Source: Pseudisothecium myosuroides (Eukaryota; Streptophyta; Bryopsida; Hypnales; Lembophyllaceae). Taken from it: DNA of 64,000 bases. Shown in pieces: positions 36,086-48,705 of the stretch (its first letter is position 1; the number at the start of each line of letters is the position of its first letter). The stretch is taken from positions 46,033,724 through 46,097,723 of the forward strand of contig OX637287.1 in assembly GCA_951799445.1 (NCBI GenBank), read 5' to 3'. Under the pieces are notes generated by a model, which did not search any database, was not told the DNA's origin, and saw only the letters and a program-made list of their open reading frames with translations. The position numbers and the translations under genes are program-made.

Positions 36086-36166
36086 GAAGCCGGTGATGAA
36101 GATAATATCCGAAAACTTCTGATTTCAGTGATGTCTAACTTATCACCATCTTTCGACTGAGGCTTC
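36086..36166 (+). ncRNA. Box C/D snoRNA 1, predicted 25S rRNA guide (U51/snR39-type site)
   Basis: All parts of a box C/D snoRNA are present in order: terminal stem GAAGCC (36086-36091) with GGCTTC (36161-36166), box C GTGATGA (36093-36099), D' CTGA (36119-36122), C' GTGATGT (36128-36134), and D CTGA (36157-36160). The 13 nt TCACCATCTTTCG just upstream of box D are perfectly complementary to the conserved large-subunit rRNA stretch CGAAAGATGGTGA. By the box D + 5 rule the target is the second A of GAAAG, the site I recall as guided by U51 in animals and snR39/snR59 in yeast. The D' guide was not assigned. It should act in the nucleolus with fibrillarin. The identity of the rRNA site is from memory. 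Confidence 0.82.
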
Positions 36167-36202
36167 TTGTCTTAATGTAGGTTCTTGTGGAAGTAGTGTG
36201 CG

Positions 36203-36281
36203 AGGCTGTATGAAGATGACTTAACATAGACCTGTTCTGAACTCACGTGTTGAACAAACATGCACTACCAACTGACAGCCT
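36203..36281 (+). ncRNA. Box C/D snoRNA 2, predicted 18S rRNA guide (U25/snR56-type site)
   Basis: Terminal stem AGGCTG (36203-36208) with CAGCCT (36276-36281), box C ATGAAGA (36210-36216, one mismatch to consensus), D' CTGA (36237-36240), C' GTGTTGA (36247-36253, one mismatch), D CTGA (36272-36275). The D' guide CATAGACCTGTT pairs with 18S AACAGGTCTGTG over 12 positions with one G-U. The +5 rule points to the first G of AACAGG, the site I recall as guided by U25 in animals and snR56 in yeast. The D guide was not assigned. It lies 36 nt after snoRNA 1 on the same strand, as in plant polycistronic snoRNA transcripts. Confidence 0.78.
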
Positions 36282-38166
36282 TCGTCGACCGCTTATATTT
36301 TAGATGTTTTCGTTTTATGTCTCATGACGGAGGCAGCATCCTTGGCGGGGTGTTGCCTCAACATTATGGAGCGACCCTTCGCATCCTTGTGATGCACTTG
36401 TGGTCGTAGAGTCCTCTGTGAACGTCAGAGAGAGACGGGTTCTCGAGATTGTTTCTTCCGTTCACTCGTGATTGCGAGAAACTTTTCGAGGAAGCGAGGT
36501 TGCATATTCCATTGCCCTGGGGAGCAGCGTCGCTGCAATTACTCTTTGGGACAGACCATGCTACCTACATCTAGGGTTTTGCTTGGTCTAAGGTTTTTGA
36601 GTCTGTTTTTAGGGTTGCCAATGATTACATCCCATCAAAATACCATCTTTCGGATCGTAGTACACCTTCGGGTGGTGACGATTTTGTTGCGTATGATGGC
36701 TTAGTCTTATTACTATTGGGAGGTTCTAGAGTTGGTTATGATATGTATGTTTCCTGTACAAAAAGCAGAGGTTATTGATCCATCATGAGCTGATCTCTCG
36801 TCAGTTACAGGTACACTACTGCATCAATTTATAGGTGGTGAGCCGCTGTCTCTTGATGGCAGTAGGTTCAATCCATGGTGCAACATCCTATCAGTCTGAC
36901 ATCTTGAATCGAAGATGATCAAGCTTGTATGTCCAAGTAATTTTTTAATATCTCGAATGCGAAAGTCGTACCTTAATTAAACTTCCCCCCAAGTCAGAAA
37001 TAGGTATCCTTGGAGAACAGGAATCCTACAGCCACAAATCCAAAAGCACGTCAGCTCCACAACCGACTTTGCACGGGCATTCAGCCATAACTTCATATAT
37101 TGCACTGGAGGTCCGTGAGTACCTTCTGGGAATCTTTGACTGTGGAAGCACCTTCGTTACATTCTTAACAGTAAACATCCTTGCAAAGGCATTCAGATTT
37201 GTTTGAAGGACAATCTTGAATCTATGTCATGGAGAAACCAAAGCTAAACTGAAAGCAAAACGAAGCGAGGTGAATGCTGTTCAATAATATACCTACGTTC
37301 ATTGATATACTTTTCAAGCTTTTTTCAGGGTGTTATTTAACAGTGGCCAAAGGATGAGTCCTTGCAACTTCTACGGTGTGAAACGGAAATGGGTCATCGT
37401 TGGAAAATGGGATGTTTGGTTGTTCTACTGTTCAACGCATATGATTCATTAGTCACCTGGATGCGAGAAAGTTTGGTATGTAATAAACCACGGTTTAGTT
37501 GAAGCCTAATCGCTAAAGGCTACGAACATTTGTGTCAGGAGACCGGAGATTACATCAAGATCTTCAGGCCTGTTATATTGTGACATACGCAATCTTTCCA
37601 CAGATCCACACGACCCTCTATTCACAAATCCACACGGTAAATTGCTCACAGTTGTAAATAGTACGGCAAGCTTTTTCCAGGAAAAGCGAATTTTCTTCAC
37701 TTCGCATGAAGCTGCATAGACTCTGCAAAAGACCTTTTTCTCCACCTCTTTTCTGTTGGCATACGAAAAAAAAATTGAAGCGTTGACAGCTTGGAAGGTT
37801 CAATAGCAAGAGACAAAAAAATAGGAGAGGAGGTGCTTGAGAGAGCCTCACTAAAAAGATATCAAAAGCGAAAAAGATCACGTCTAAGATAATCAAAATC
37901 TTGCCACATTGCCTGACTTGTCTGATTTTTCTGAACGCCAGGTTTCGCTTGTCGGTTGGCTCCCATCCACTTTCGTTGCGTGTTGTCTAGCTCTCCACCA
38001 TCCCCGCGACCTGCTTTCCATTCCCTTTAATCTTGCCAACGTTTTTCAGTATCTTAACCGTAGAAGGACACCGCGTGTTCGATGGATGACAGAGAATCCT
38101 TCTACAGTTTGTGGACAGAAGTGCCGATGTTCTTGCACATTAGTTTGATCTCCAATCTTTTTTTAA
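36282..38166. other. Stretch downstream of the snoRNAs; possible snoRNA host transcript
   Basis: No protein-coding gene recognised. Up to about 36900 the composition is GC-rich and stem-rich, as expected for a non-coding transcript. Around 36640-36652 a second ACCATCTTTCG appears without clear C/D boxes. The stretch 36440-36555 folds into two stems and could be an H/ACA RNA, but its boxes are poor. Confidence 0.35.
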
Positions 38167-38387
38167 CCCTTGAACGACGCGGCGGACGTTTTGCGGCCGA
38201 TGAATGACAAGAGAATCTCCTGTGTAGGACAGAATTGCAACTATTCATCCTCCAAATTTTGTGGGGAAAGGGAAGATAATCTACAGTAGTTTGACTTCCA
38301 ATGAGTGCTTTTGCATTATTTTAATCCAACAATCCACACGGTGACAAAACAGATGATTTCCACGGTTATGAGCCCGTCGTTTAAGGG
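38167..38387. mobile_element. Short TTAA-flanked element (CCCTTGAACGACG ends)
   Basis: TTAA flanks at 38163-38166 and 38388-38391. The ends are CCCTTGAACGACG and its near complement CGTCGTTTAAGGG. Length 221 bp, no coding capacity. A second right-end-like segment with TTAA occurs at about 38412-38459. End rule (CCC, TTAA) is that of piggyBac-type elements. Confidence 0.6.
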
Positions 38388-38575
38388 TTAAAGTAGGTGA
38401 TTCACTCTGTATTAGAAAGGATGATTTCCACGGAGACCAGCCCGCCCTTCTGGGGTTAATTAGTCTACTTGTAGATACATATGCAAGGAGAGCAGTTTTG
38501 CAAGAATCAGTGTTAAAAACTGCCACCCCAAGGTAGAGCTAGGCCTGAACTTGGTCGTAGGAACAATTTTGAGAG

Positions 38576-41500
38576 ATGGCGATGGAGGTGGACGTTGCGA
38601 TCGTGGGAGGCGGAATGGGAGGCGTGGCCTTAGCAATTGGGTTACAATATCGAGGCATTCAAGCGCACGTCTTTGAGAAATCCGCCCAGAAACGCAAACA
38701 CTTCGGCACAGGCATGAGCATTGGAGAAAACGGTACGTCTGTAGAATTCAATTGACACAACTCAGCTCCAGGTTTTGCTTGCTTGCAGCTTGCTGAGTAC
38801 AAAATTCTCGTACACACTCTGCAACCCTACATCACTTGTTTGCCTAGTACAACATTCTCAGACAGACTCTGCATTCGATCATGTAATCAGGCATTCGAGC
38901 GCTGGACGGAATCAAACCAGGATTGAGTGCCCAAATGGAATCTGTAGGGCAACTCATAGGACGATTCTCGCAACGAATTCGAATGCCGGGTGGAGAGGAG
39001 AAGCTGATGGAGCAAGCGCCTCAAGGGACGGAGTCGGATCGGATGTTCACGATCACTTGGAAAGCCGCTCTCGACCTTCTAGTCGAGAAATTGAACCCGG
39101 ATGCGGTGCATTATGAGCACACATTTGTTGATTACAAGGTCGTCGAGGTATCCTCCTGCTATGAGAACTCTAATTAGGGTTTGGATGTTGCTTCCTTACA
39201 ACGTGCAGAAACTGCGTCGATTTTTGTATGTTTCAAGAGGGATTCAGACCTTGCGGTTTCCACTTCGGGATCTGCGGGTTTATTACCGAATTGGGCACTA
39301 CTTGATTCTCCCCTTGCAGAGTTTTGATCCCTTTAAAAGTGATACCCCTTGAAGAGTTCTGATCAGAAGTGACCTAATGTTTTGTGCAATCACCTCCTTC
39401 TTTTGGATGGCAGCTCTAACACGTCCTAATGTCGTATCAGCCGTCTCTTTCCATTCTTAATTACGGTATCTAGACTAGATTAGTGTGTTAGGTTTTTTCA
39501 AGGGATATTGTTAAATACTGGTGCTGTTTTGAAGGTTCTGAATCCGTTATGTCAACTAGGAAATTGGCAAATGCCAGTAAGAAATTACACTGATGTTGTT
39601 CCAGCTGCCAAACGGGTACAATTTTAGATCATTGTCTTCATAGAGTACTAACACGGTATTGTTCGTCAAGTAAAAGATTTCAGAGTGCCAAAAATGTAAC
39701 ATTGAAATGCTCAAAACTCTGAAAACCTGTAGATAGAGCATTGATAACTAGGAATTTCGAGTTGTCAAATGGTTTTGAGATGACCACTTCAAACCTTGAG
39801 CTCTGAAATCTAGGATCGTTAGATATGAGAGGTTCAGCTGGATCTAGTTTACAGTTGAGCGACTCAAACCTTGAGCTCTAAAATCTCGGATTACAATATA
39901 CAGATAGATATGAGGTTCAACTGAGTACAACTGGGCATAATCAGATATCTCTCAGTGAGGCGATTCTCTCTATTTCGGTAGGACCTTAGCCTTCACTATG
40001 GCTGTCAATTTCGTGATTTTTTTCCATTTTAATATGGGGTTCAATGTGGCAACAAGAACTGTGAACCATGTACTTGTTATAGTGTTTCTTTCTTCATCCC
40101 AATCCAGCGGTCTGTTTTGAACCTCATATTCATTAAATCAGTGAAATTGGCCCTGTGAAACCTCAGGTCTATGTGTCCTGGTTTTGAGAGCTCTGGACAC
40201 TTGAACGTCACAATGTCGGCATTCTAAAACATGCCATTCTAACAAGTATGACAACTTTGGTCATTCATTACTGTAGTTACGCAAGCTCATTTCTAAGGTT
40301 TACTTTGAAGGAGGGTGTAGAGACGCGCTTCGAAGTGAAAGCTGAGCAGGGCAGTGACGAGGAAATTAAAGTGGTAAAGGCCAAATTGTTAGTGGGGGCT
40401 GACGGTGTTTGGTCTCTAGTGCGCAAGCTGCTGCTGGGCGATGAGCCTCGGGATCTTTGGTTGATTACTTGGTTGGCTATTGTGCCCTCCGACAGCATAA
40501 GGTGAGCTATTCTCCATCTCGTGATTGTTTCATTCTTGTCGATTCCTAACATTCTTGAACAGAACACTACCTTCTCCATCATTTTAAAAGTTTCTCGTAA
40601 GCCTAAGTATGATTTCTTCCGAGAGGATAGTCTCCTATTATGGGCACACAAAAGAGACGACAAGCAGATATATAAAGGTTAACTGAAGAAACGTGAAGGT
40701 TTGTGCATCCCAAGGTTAGTACAAAAGCATGATTACTAATAAAGGGAGTTAATAAACGTCTACATGCAGCCCGGCCAGTGTTGTTAAACTTATTATGATC
40801 TATTCTTTGGCAGGGATTTACATCTGCAAGATGACGATGAGATCAGGTTTATTCATTACACTGCTACTAATACGGGAATGATCACTTGCTGTTGTGGTAA
40901 GAGCCTGCTGAAACTCCCTTTGCAAAGTATGTTATGAAAAAGTCTGCTTGTACGTGCATTCAATCTCTTATAGGGGCTTATTCATGCGAACTGGAGTTCT
41001 TTGTCTTGACATGTCAAGTCTACTGCTTGTTTAGAGAGGATCAACATGCACAAACAGGAGTTTTTCTAGTATTATTGGAATATATTTAGTATGTACAAAT
41101 AGGTTTCCTTATATACAAGGTCTCTTCACAAATCGCGACATGATTTTGTCTAAATTTTTTGGAGATCGATGAACTTTATTGAAGACCATGTGCACATGAC
41201 GTATGAGAATGCGTGTGTGATGGCTCGTCAGGATCTGGAGTCACTCTTTGGCATTACCGGGTTCCCGATAAGAGTGGAGAGCTTTCAAAATCCTTCGCTT
41301 CCGATTTGCACTCCCATGGCCAAGAGGCACGGAAGATACGAGTGTTGAAGCAGATTGAGAGTGCGAAGGAGTTGGAGAATCTGAAGACTGCCATGGAAAG
41401 ATCAGAAAGCTCCCAAATTCGTGAAGATCGAAACTTTGATCGGGTGCCAGTGAGCAGTTGGAGTGACGCAAGTGGCCGTGTTGTGCTTCTGGGAGATGGT

Positions 41501-43045
41501 AATACTTGCCTGCAACAACACATTTATTTATCAATTGATTCAAAGGCACAATTATATTCTATGAGCTGACTGGCATCTTTCCTATCTTTTATGTGATTGT
41601 GTTGTAACTTCAGTTCCAGTGTTGGCAAAACAAACCATAACATTCCATAGCCCAGTTGACATGCACCTCCGAATTTAGTTGGACCACTTCTGATCTTATT
41701 CTGATTTTCTCTCGTACGTTCTTATCACAAACACGTCACCCAAGAACCTACTTTGACTTTCAAGCAAGAATGCAATGCACAACATTTTGGAGTAATTTGG
41801 ACTATGTACCCTTTTCATTGTAGTTGTATTGTGGTTGGGAGGAACTACACGTCTATAATGTTTGCCAATGCTTGTCAATGCTTTCATTCTTGAACTCAAG
41901 ATGTAAAAGGACTTGTGCTAAAAGAAAAAGATGATCAAGAATTGAAATGCTCCGTATTTTGGATACTTCCTTAAACTAGCAGTTGGGCCTAAGGAGTTTG
42001 CAGCTCATTTCAAGAATGTTATGGTGATCACTTCAACTTAATTTGTAGGTTCGCAGAAATTTAGAGCTTACACAAAGATCTGACAAGATATCCTCTATGT
42101 CTAGTGTACTGTAGCCGGGTTTGAAAATTCTCGGGTGATTTTTGTGTTTTCTTTTTGAGGTTGAAGAGAACATTTGGTTGCGTATTTATCTGTTCTGTAA
42201 TATTGAGTGCAGCTGCGCATGGGATGCATCCCGGTCCTGGAATGGGTGCCCGGATTGCCTTTGAAGATGCACACCAATTAACGCTGCTCCTCCAGGAAGC
42301 CTTCTCCAGTGAACCCCGAGCAACTGCACTGCGAGATGCTATAAAGAGGTGAGGGTTTCCAATTCTGTACAGTAGCTTTCTGCGTGCACTCATCGGTGAG
42401 CGTCAATCCTGTATTACACAGTAAACAAAATTCAGTTTGAGGATACGATTTGCATGACTGTAAGCTTTTTTTATCATAGGTAGGAGAATGATTTTCGGCA
42501 GATTTATCAGGACGTAGTGGGAGGTACCGGTAGTAGACACTGAGAACTCCATTTCCATTCAAAAGACAGTTGCTACGGACATTTTGCCGAGTCATGCTTA
42601 CACCACTTTGCTAGCAAGTTTACGAATGAATAACAGGAGTTTGTAAATGAGACGAAAGCAGGTCCTACCAGTTATAGTATCCTTTACCTTACACTGCAGT
42701 ACGTACCTAGCACTGAAACTGGTTTGCGAGGCTTTTGAAGACACTCAGAAGTTCAATTGGATGCCTCTTGCTATTCTGTAAATGTAATGTGAGCTCGGTA
42801 CTGAATCTGACCTTTTCTTTTTTTTTGGCAGGTTTGAGGAGGTGCGTATACCACGGTGCACAAGGTTGCAAGGATTTGCAGCGGAGCTGACAAGCTGGCC
42901 ATGCTACATTCCCGAGTGCGTGCAGAAGCTCTCGCCGGTGGAGAAGGCCCAAAGGGCGAAGGAATTTTATCGTTGGGTTAATAAGTATCCAGCAGACTGT
43001 GCTGGGGATCCAGACTCCACTTACTGGAAACCAGAACATGCATAA
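38576..43045 (+). CDS. FAD-dependent monooxygenase (group A, PHBH-like), seven exons
   Basis: Flavoprotein expected to hydroxylate a small substrate with NAD(P)H and oxygen; the substrate cannot be told. Exons 38576-38732, 38891-39147, 40311-40501, 40814-40896, 41232-41498, 42213-42348 and 42832-43045 join in consistent phase to 434 residues. Motifs are the N-terminal Rossmann GGGMGG (11-16) after VDVAIV, the middle GADGVWS (167-173), and the second FAD motif LLGDAAHGMHPGPGMG with the GDA split by intron 5 (about residues 317-319). No signal peptide or membrane segment is obvious. The intron 2 acceptor (before 40311) was chosen to keep phase and is the least certain junction. Relatives include zeaxanthin epoxidase-like and salicylate hydroxylase-like proteins; no closer call is justified. 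Confidence 0.85.
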
Positions 43046-44419
43046 CATTGTTTACCAATTAGGCAGGGGTCCTTTTTTTGCATACTTAAAAAGGGAACTC
43101 ATACCGTGAACAAAATTGTCTTATTGATGGCTCCTCAACCAACCCCAATCCTCAAATTTATTGATAAGTCCCTCCTAGGCATCTAGCAAAGCATAGTATC
43201 TTCCCAGCATGTGCAGGACCGTTACCTTTTCTTCTTCTTTTTTGAACAAATGGGAGACCCACTACATTAAAAAAAAAAAAAGGAACAACAGCCAAGCCAC
43301 GAAGGGCAGGACCATTACCTTGGTTATGCAATGTTATATGAATCTGTGGAGAGAATGAGTGCTAAGTAATAGGTGTAGATTTGAATTGATGTAGAAATAG
43401 TCACCGATTAAGAGCAATTTCATTCCAAATCACTCATAGTTGCCTTGGAACTTTTTAGAGATTGGACTTACATTTGAACCTTTTACATTCAATGTTGGAA
43501 GTCATGAGAGTATTGTAGATTTCCTTCTTATGCATTTATTGGACATTGTATGTGTGAACTATGAATTTTCAAAGTGATGAAAATAGGTTTATCCACACCA
43601 ACCGAAGGCTCTCATGAAGAGAGGGTATACAGTTTAGGCAAGAATCTCTAGAGGTGTCACCTTGGATGGGTTTAAACTTACATGCATTGATGATTCAGGA
43701 CTTTCAAGGTTTTCACCATATTGATCAGGAGTAAGAAGAATAGAAGCTCAGATTGACAGAAGAACAGAAAATCAGATTGCTTGAACTGGACATTAGAAAT
43801 GAGTATTTGTTGCTGAGGCAGGGATTCTTTTTTTACCACTTACTCACTTAACAGCAATATAATTAAAAGTTGAGGGAATTTATCCAGAGGTTGTTGACAC
43901 AAATGAAAGAAAATTCTCTGTGGAAGAGTGCATTACTACTTTGAATGAAGAGTATTTAGTTCATTTGCATCTAAAAATGATTTTTGGCAACTAATTCTTG
44001 AACTGTTTGCTTCGCTTGCACTTGCTATCAGTTGTATTGCTAGACAAGCATGAAACCTCATAAAAATAAAATAATTTGTTATTTGCTTAAAAGTAAAATT
44101 ATTGAGTGGTTGCCTAAAAATAAAATAGTTGAGTGGTTGCCCAAAGTAAAATTATTGATTGTTTATCTAAAAATATATATTAAGTGGCAATAAAAGAGTC
44201 ACTTTGGCCTTCATTAGTACTGCAATTGAATTATATATTCTTGGTCTACAAGTATATATAATTGAATTGCAGCGTTCTTCATTAATTGAATTGTTGCAAA
44301 TTAGAAGTGAGAGTTTGTAAACATTTTTATGTGTATTCCAAGTGACATTATTTCAAAGTAGTTATGTAGTTATAGTGGTGATGTTTGAAGAGAACTTGTG
44401 AAGAATTAATCAAGTTAAT
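43046..44419. other. Intergenic stretch between monooxygenase and transporter
   Basis: No gene recognised. The part around 43500-43680 is shared with 24740-24880 and, inverted, 57750-57960. The part 43880-44230 is shared with 34830-35220 and holds the TTGCCTAAAAATAAA minisatellite. Confidence 0.45.
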
Positions 44420-47140
44420 ATGTCAACATCAGAAAGGAAGCATGGCGTCTCAAATGCAGGTCTATGGGCGATGAACATCATCTGCTCAGTAGGAATCATA
44501 ATGGCAAATAAACAAGTTATGTCAACGGCGGGCTATGGCTTCCGATTTGGTATTATGAGATTTTTTATTTATTTTTTGTTTAAATTACAAATCTAAAAAA
44601 TAGTGTTGGCTGTAAGGATGAGTTTGTTGCTTGCATGAATTTGTATGTATTGCTAAGGTTGTCAATGTTGTTGTCGTGCAGCAACAACTTTGACAGCCAT
44701 GCACTTCACAGTGACATCTCTTGTAGGATACATAGGAGTTGCTTTAGGCTATATGCCCCCAAAACAACTGCCTTTCCAGGACTTGTTCCTTTTCTCTCTT
44801 GTTTCCAACACCTCCATTGTGAGCATGAACCTAAGTCTCATGTTGAATTCAGTGGGGTTTTATCAGGTAAGTGCCATCTTCAAGTAGCTAGTATTTTTTA
44901 TTTTGCGTGACTTGCAACAAATAGAAGTAGTATATGTTCTAAAGTGTACCGGTTGCCAAACTTTAATTAGAAAAAACTTTGCAAATTGATTTCCTGAGTT
45001 TCACTTAATTTCATTATTTGTCCATCCATTAATGTGTGAAAAAGACATAAACTTATCAAGATCTGAAGTCAGTATCAATAATGTATTTTTAGTGACAAGG
45101 TGCATCTGTCATGATCATTGTCAATTTTGTTAAATTGAAACACTTCTTAGTGCAAAAAAATGTAACATAAATCTGTACAACGCTCCCAAAACTAGGATTG
45201 GTGTAGATTTATATTTCAAGCTGAAAAAAATTGATCTTTTATAGAGGTTTATAGATGATTCGTTTAAACTTATGATTGTTGTACATACTTGTTGGAATAC
45301 AGATTTCCAAGCTGAGTATGATACCTATGGTGTGTTTTTTGGAGTGGTTTTTGCACAAGAAGAGATACACATTGGCGATGAAGATTGCTATATTTGTCAC
45401 CGTGATGGGGGTTGGAGTGTGTACTGTAACTAATGTACACTTGAACTTTAGTGGCCTAGTGGTTGCCTCAATTGCTATATTCACCACATCATTGCAACAA
45501 ATTGTAAGTAAAAACTAAAACTTATTCATCTTCTACGAAAGCTAGAATGTACATTTGTAGATGTAAAAAAAATTGTAAACTAAAACATTATTAAGGAAAT
45601 CTCCAATATGTTAACATCTATGATATCTTTGTAAATCTAATGTCATAATAATTAGTAGGACTTATGTCAAAAAATACCTTAAATGACATTATAATCATAA
45701 CTAGGTTTTCTATCATATTTCAAAGAATAGGATTTTACTCTTCCAATGCAAATATTGACTAATTTGTACATTCAAGGAGATGAATCACTAACGTAATGTT
45801 TTATATGATGGCGCAGTATATTGGACAATTGCAAAAAAAACACAATTGTGGTGCAATTGAATTATTGAGCAAAACTGCACCCATCCAAGCTGCGTCTCTA
45901 GTAGCCTTGGGACCATTTGTGGATTATGCTCTTATTGGAGAAAGCGTATTCTCCTACAAATTAACATCAATTGCTATGGTATGTAGTCACTCTTATTTAG
46001 TTTATTTTATAAAGTATTTGTTTTTGAGTATAATTATCTTTGAAGTTGATTGGCTATCATAAGTACCAATGATTGTCTTGTGGATTAATCTCAAGAGTAT
46101 TTTGACATTTGGTAGAAATTGCATGAGTTTGAATGCTTCAGTCAATGACTATTTCAAATCTTTAGAATTTGTTGGTTAATAGTGATAATTAATGATTTTC
46201 TAATTCTTTTGAATAATGAAGAAATGTCATTGCAAGATCATCTAGTATTTTTCCCCTCCACTAATATAGTCTATGAAACACAACCAATAATATTTGAGTG
46301 CACCTTATATAATTTACAAACATCTCACTTCTACGTTCTAATATTTGTGCAGTTGTTTATATCGCTTTCATGTTCCTTGGCGGTTCTTTGTAACATGAGC
46401 CAATATCTATGCATCGGACGATTTTCTACCGTTACTTTTCAGGTTAGCTTACTTACACTAAAAAAATACAAAAAAAGCTATCAGATTTATTTTTATTTTG
46501 CAATCTCTTTGATTAATTAGCTTCTTCTAAGGTAACTTTCACTTGATTATGATATGCTTCTAAAACCGATCTGCACAAAATCTTGGATAAAATGTTCAAT
46601 TTCTATATATAAGAGTCTATTGGTTCCTTTTGAATATGTTTGTTCTCTGTAATTTGAAATTCCATAATTTATTCATACAATGTCCAAAACACGCATTCAT
46701 TAAGTGAATCAAGAATAGCCTTTTTAGCCTTTTTAGCCTTTTGACTACCATTAAGATTGAACAAAACAGTTTATAGTGAAATAATAAAACTCATTACAAT
46801 GATCTTCGTTGCAAATGCTAAGACCAATCCAATTAGCACAAAATGTTGACAATAAAAGTTGAATTTGCTTTGGCAGGTGCTTGGACACATGAAGACAGTG
46901 GCGGTCTTAGTCTTGGGTTGGTTTCTCTTTGACTCGGTGCTCACCTTCAAGAACATGCTTGGCATGGTTCTAACTATTGTTGGTATGGTACTTTATGAGT
47001 CTGCAAAACAAGAAGCCGCTGCCAAAGCAAATTCTCTCCCACAGAACACCAAGGAAGATGCGCTCCTTCTAAAGAATTGGATGAAGCAAGATCATGGTGA
47101 TAATTTAGACGAAGAATTTGAGCTTATAAATGTCAAATGA
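44420..47140 (+). CDS. Nucleotide-sugar transporter, UDP-rhamnose/UDP-galactose transporter (URGT)-like, six exons
   Basis: Multi-pass Golgi transporter of the NST-TPT family, exchanging a UDP-sugar for UMP to feed wall polysaccharide and glycan synthesis. Exons 44420-44549, 44682-44866, 45303-45503, 45817-45978, 46353-46442 and 46877-47140 join in phase to 343 residues. About ten hydrophobic segments are present. Typical blocks are NTSIVSMNLSLMLNSVGFYQ, ISKLSMIP, ELLSKTAPIQAA, CNMSQYLCIGRFS and VLGHMKTVAVLVLGW. The wording of these blocks is closest to plant URGTs rather than UDP-xylose transporters, as I remember them. The C-terminal tail (about 300-343) is hydrophilic and acidic. The start is the first Met in frame and gives an N-terminus of normal length. 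All splice sites fit GT-AG. Substrate specificity is inference. Confidence 0.9.
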
Positions 47141-47344
47141 AGGTTGCACTGGTGTTGGACCAAAAAAGGTCTTTTTTTAATGTAAAACTTAAAAATTGGT
47201 ACCATGGATCAAAGTTTTATGGCAAATTATCAAACAGTTCTGTGATAGTAGGGTGCATAAGGTAGAAACACCTATTATTTAGTGTCCATGTTCCCATCAT
47301 GTACTTTAGACTGTCACTAAGTCTGTCCCTAAACTTCCCATTAA

Positions 47345-48240
47345 CCCCTAAAGTTCCGAGGACTATTTTCTGCCCCAAAACACTCAAAACTGCCATTTCT
47401 ATAGCAAAGAGTAAAAAAAATTGAATTTTTTTTTCCACATCTAACCGTAGGATCTTACACCTAACTAGTATGAGAGTGTGTGGAAAAAATTTCAAAATTT
47501 TTGACCGCACAGATTGCAAGATATCTGCATTCAGCACATTGAGGGATTAGATTTTTTAACTTTGAACATTTTTAACTTAAAATTTTTGCACTACAAAGTT
47601 TTGATCTTTAAATCTTTATAGTGGAGAATTGAGTTGAGAGTCTGGGGGGAAAAAAAATTCAAAAAAAATTAATTATCATTCTTAAAAAAATTGTTAAATA
47701 GAAGTAGGTATGAGATAGAATGAAAATCTAAAATATTAATATATTTTAGATGGAATTAAAATGCACTAATCCCAATGGTGAGATTGTTCTAGTAAGTAAA
47801 TCAGACAATGTAAAAATAAAAAAAATAAAAAATTGAAAAAATTGCATTCAGAAATGAATCCTACAAGTTATTTTTTTCAAGAAGATGCTCTAACTGCCCG
47901 AAAAACAAGAATGTCCATAACTTTCTCATAACAAATACAAATGAAATGAATCAAAGCTTTCCAGATAGACAAAAATATAATCTATGAGAAAAAAAAAATT
48001 AAAGTCAAATTTTTGTCCATTTTTTTTGTTGCCCGGGTTGCCCCCCGTCCCTTGTTTTGAGCTTATTTGGTCATAACTTTTGATCCTGGGCACCGATTGT
48101 GAAAAAAATTATATTCCCACAAAGCTTATTAGTTTTTCTATCTCCAAAAAAAGTTTCAAAAAATCACGACAAAATTTCAGCCCGTAAGTACTTGCCCGAA
48201 AACGCATTTGTCCCCCGAAGGGACAACGGTCCTTTAGGGT
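47345..48240. mobile_element. TTAA-type element family 2, left copy
   Basis: Left flank TTAA (47341-47344) then CCCCTAAAGTTCCGAGGAC. The right end is GGTCCTTTAGGG with a decayed flank. The interior is the reverse complement of 50944-51876. No transposase frame. 896 bp. Confidence 0.65.
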
Positions 48241-48334
48241 TTATGTGTCCTTGAATGCTTAGCTCTGATTTGCTTATGCATTTGAAGGACACATGCCTAA
48301 TTCTCATTTGCTAACTATTGATTTTTGTAGCTTT

Positions 48335-48705
48335 CAATTTTGGGTACACCTACATAACATTCAATAGCATGTGTTGATGTTGCCTTGGTTCTACAGTGAT
48401 GGTGGCCTCTACATCCTCCACATGTCTAAGTCATCAATAGCTACTGATGAAGTACTATTGGGGTGTGGAATATACCACACCATCACTATAGAGCTACTGA
48501 ATGTTAAATATGTGACAGTTTCAGTGGTCTAGTGAGCCATCACTTTGAAAAATCATAGAAATTAAATACCACATCCGAAAAATCTAATATTTTTTTAATA
48601 TTTATGATTTTCACTTGCTAATACTAAAAAAATATTACATTTACAAAAAGGTGCTTCCAACTATGCTGAATTGCTAATATTGACAGTTTTGGGTACTTCC
48701 ACCAT
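48335..48705. repeat. Relative of the 33023-33380 TIR element
   Basis: The right half aligns with 33270-33380, including the AAAAAGGTG and TATGCTGAATTGCT blocks. The ends are more diverged. Confidence 0.5.
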
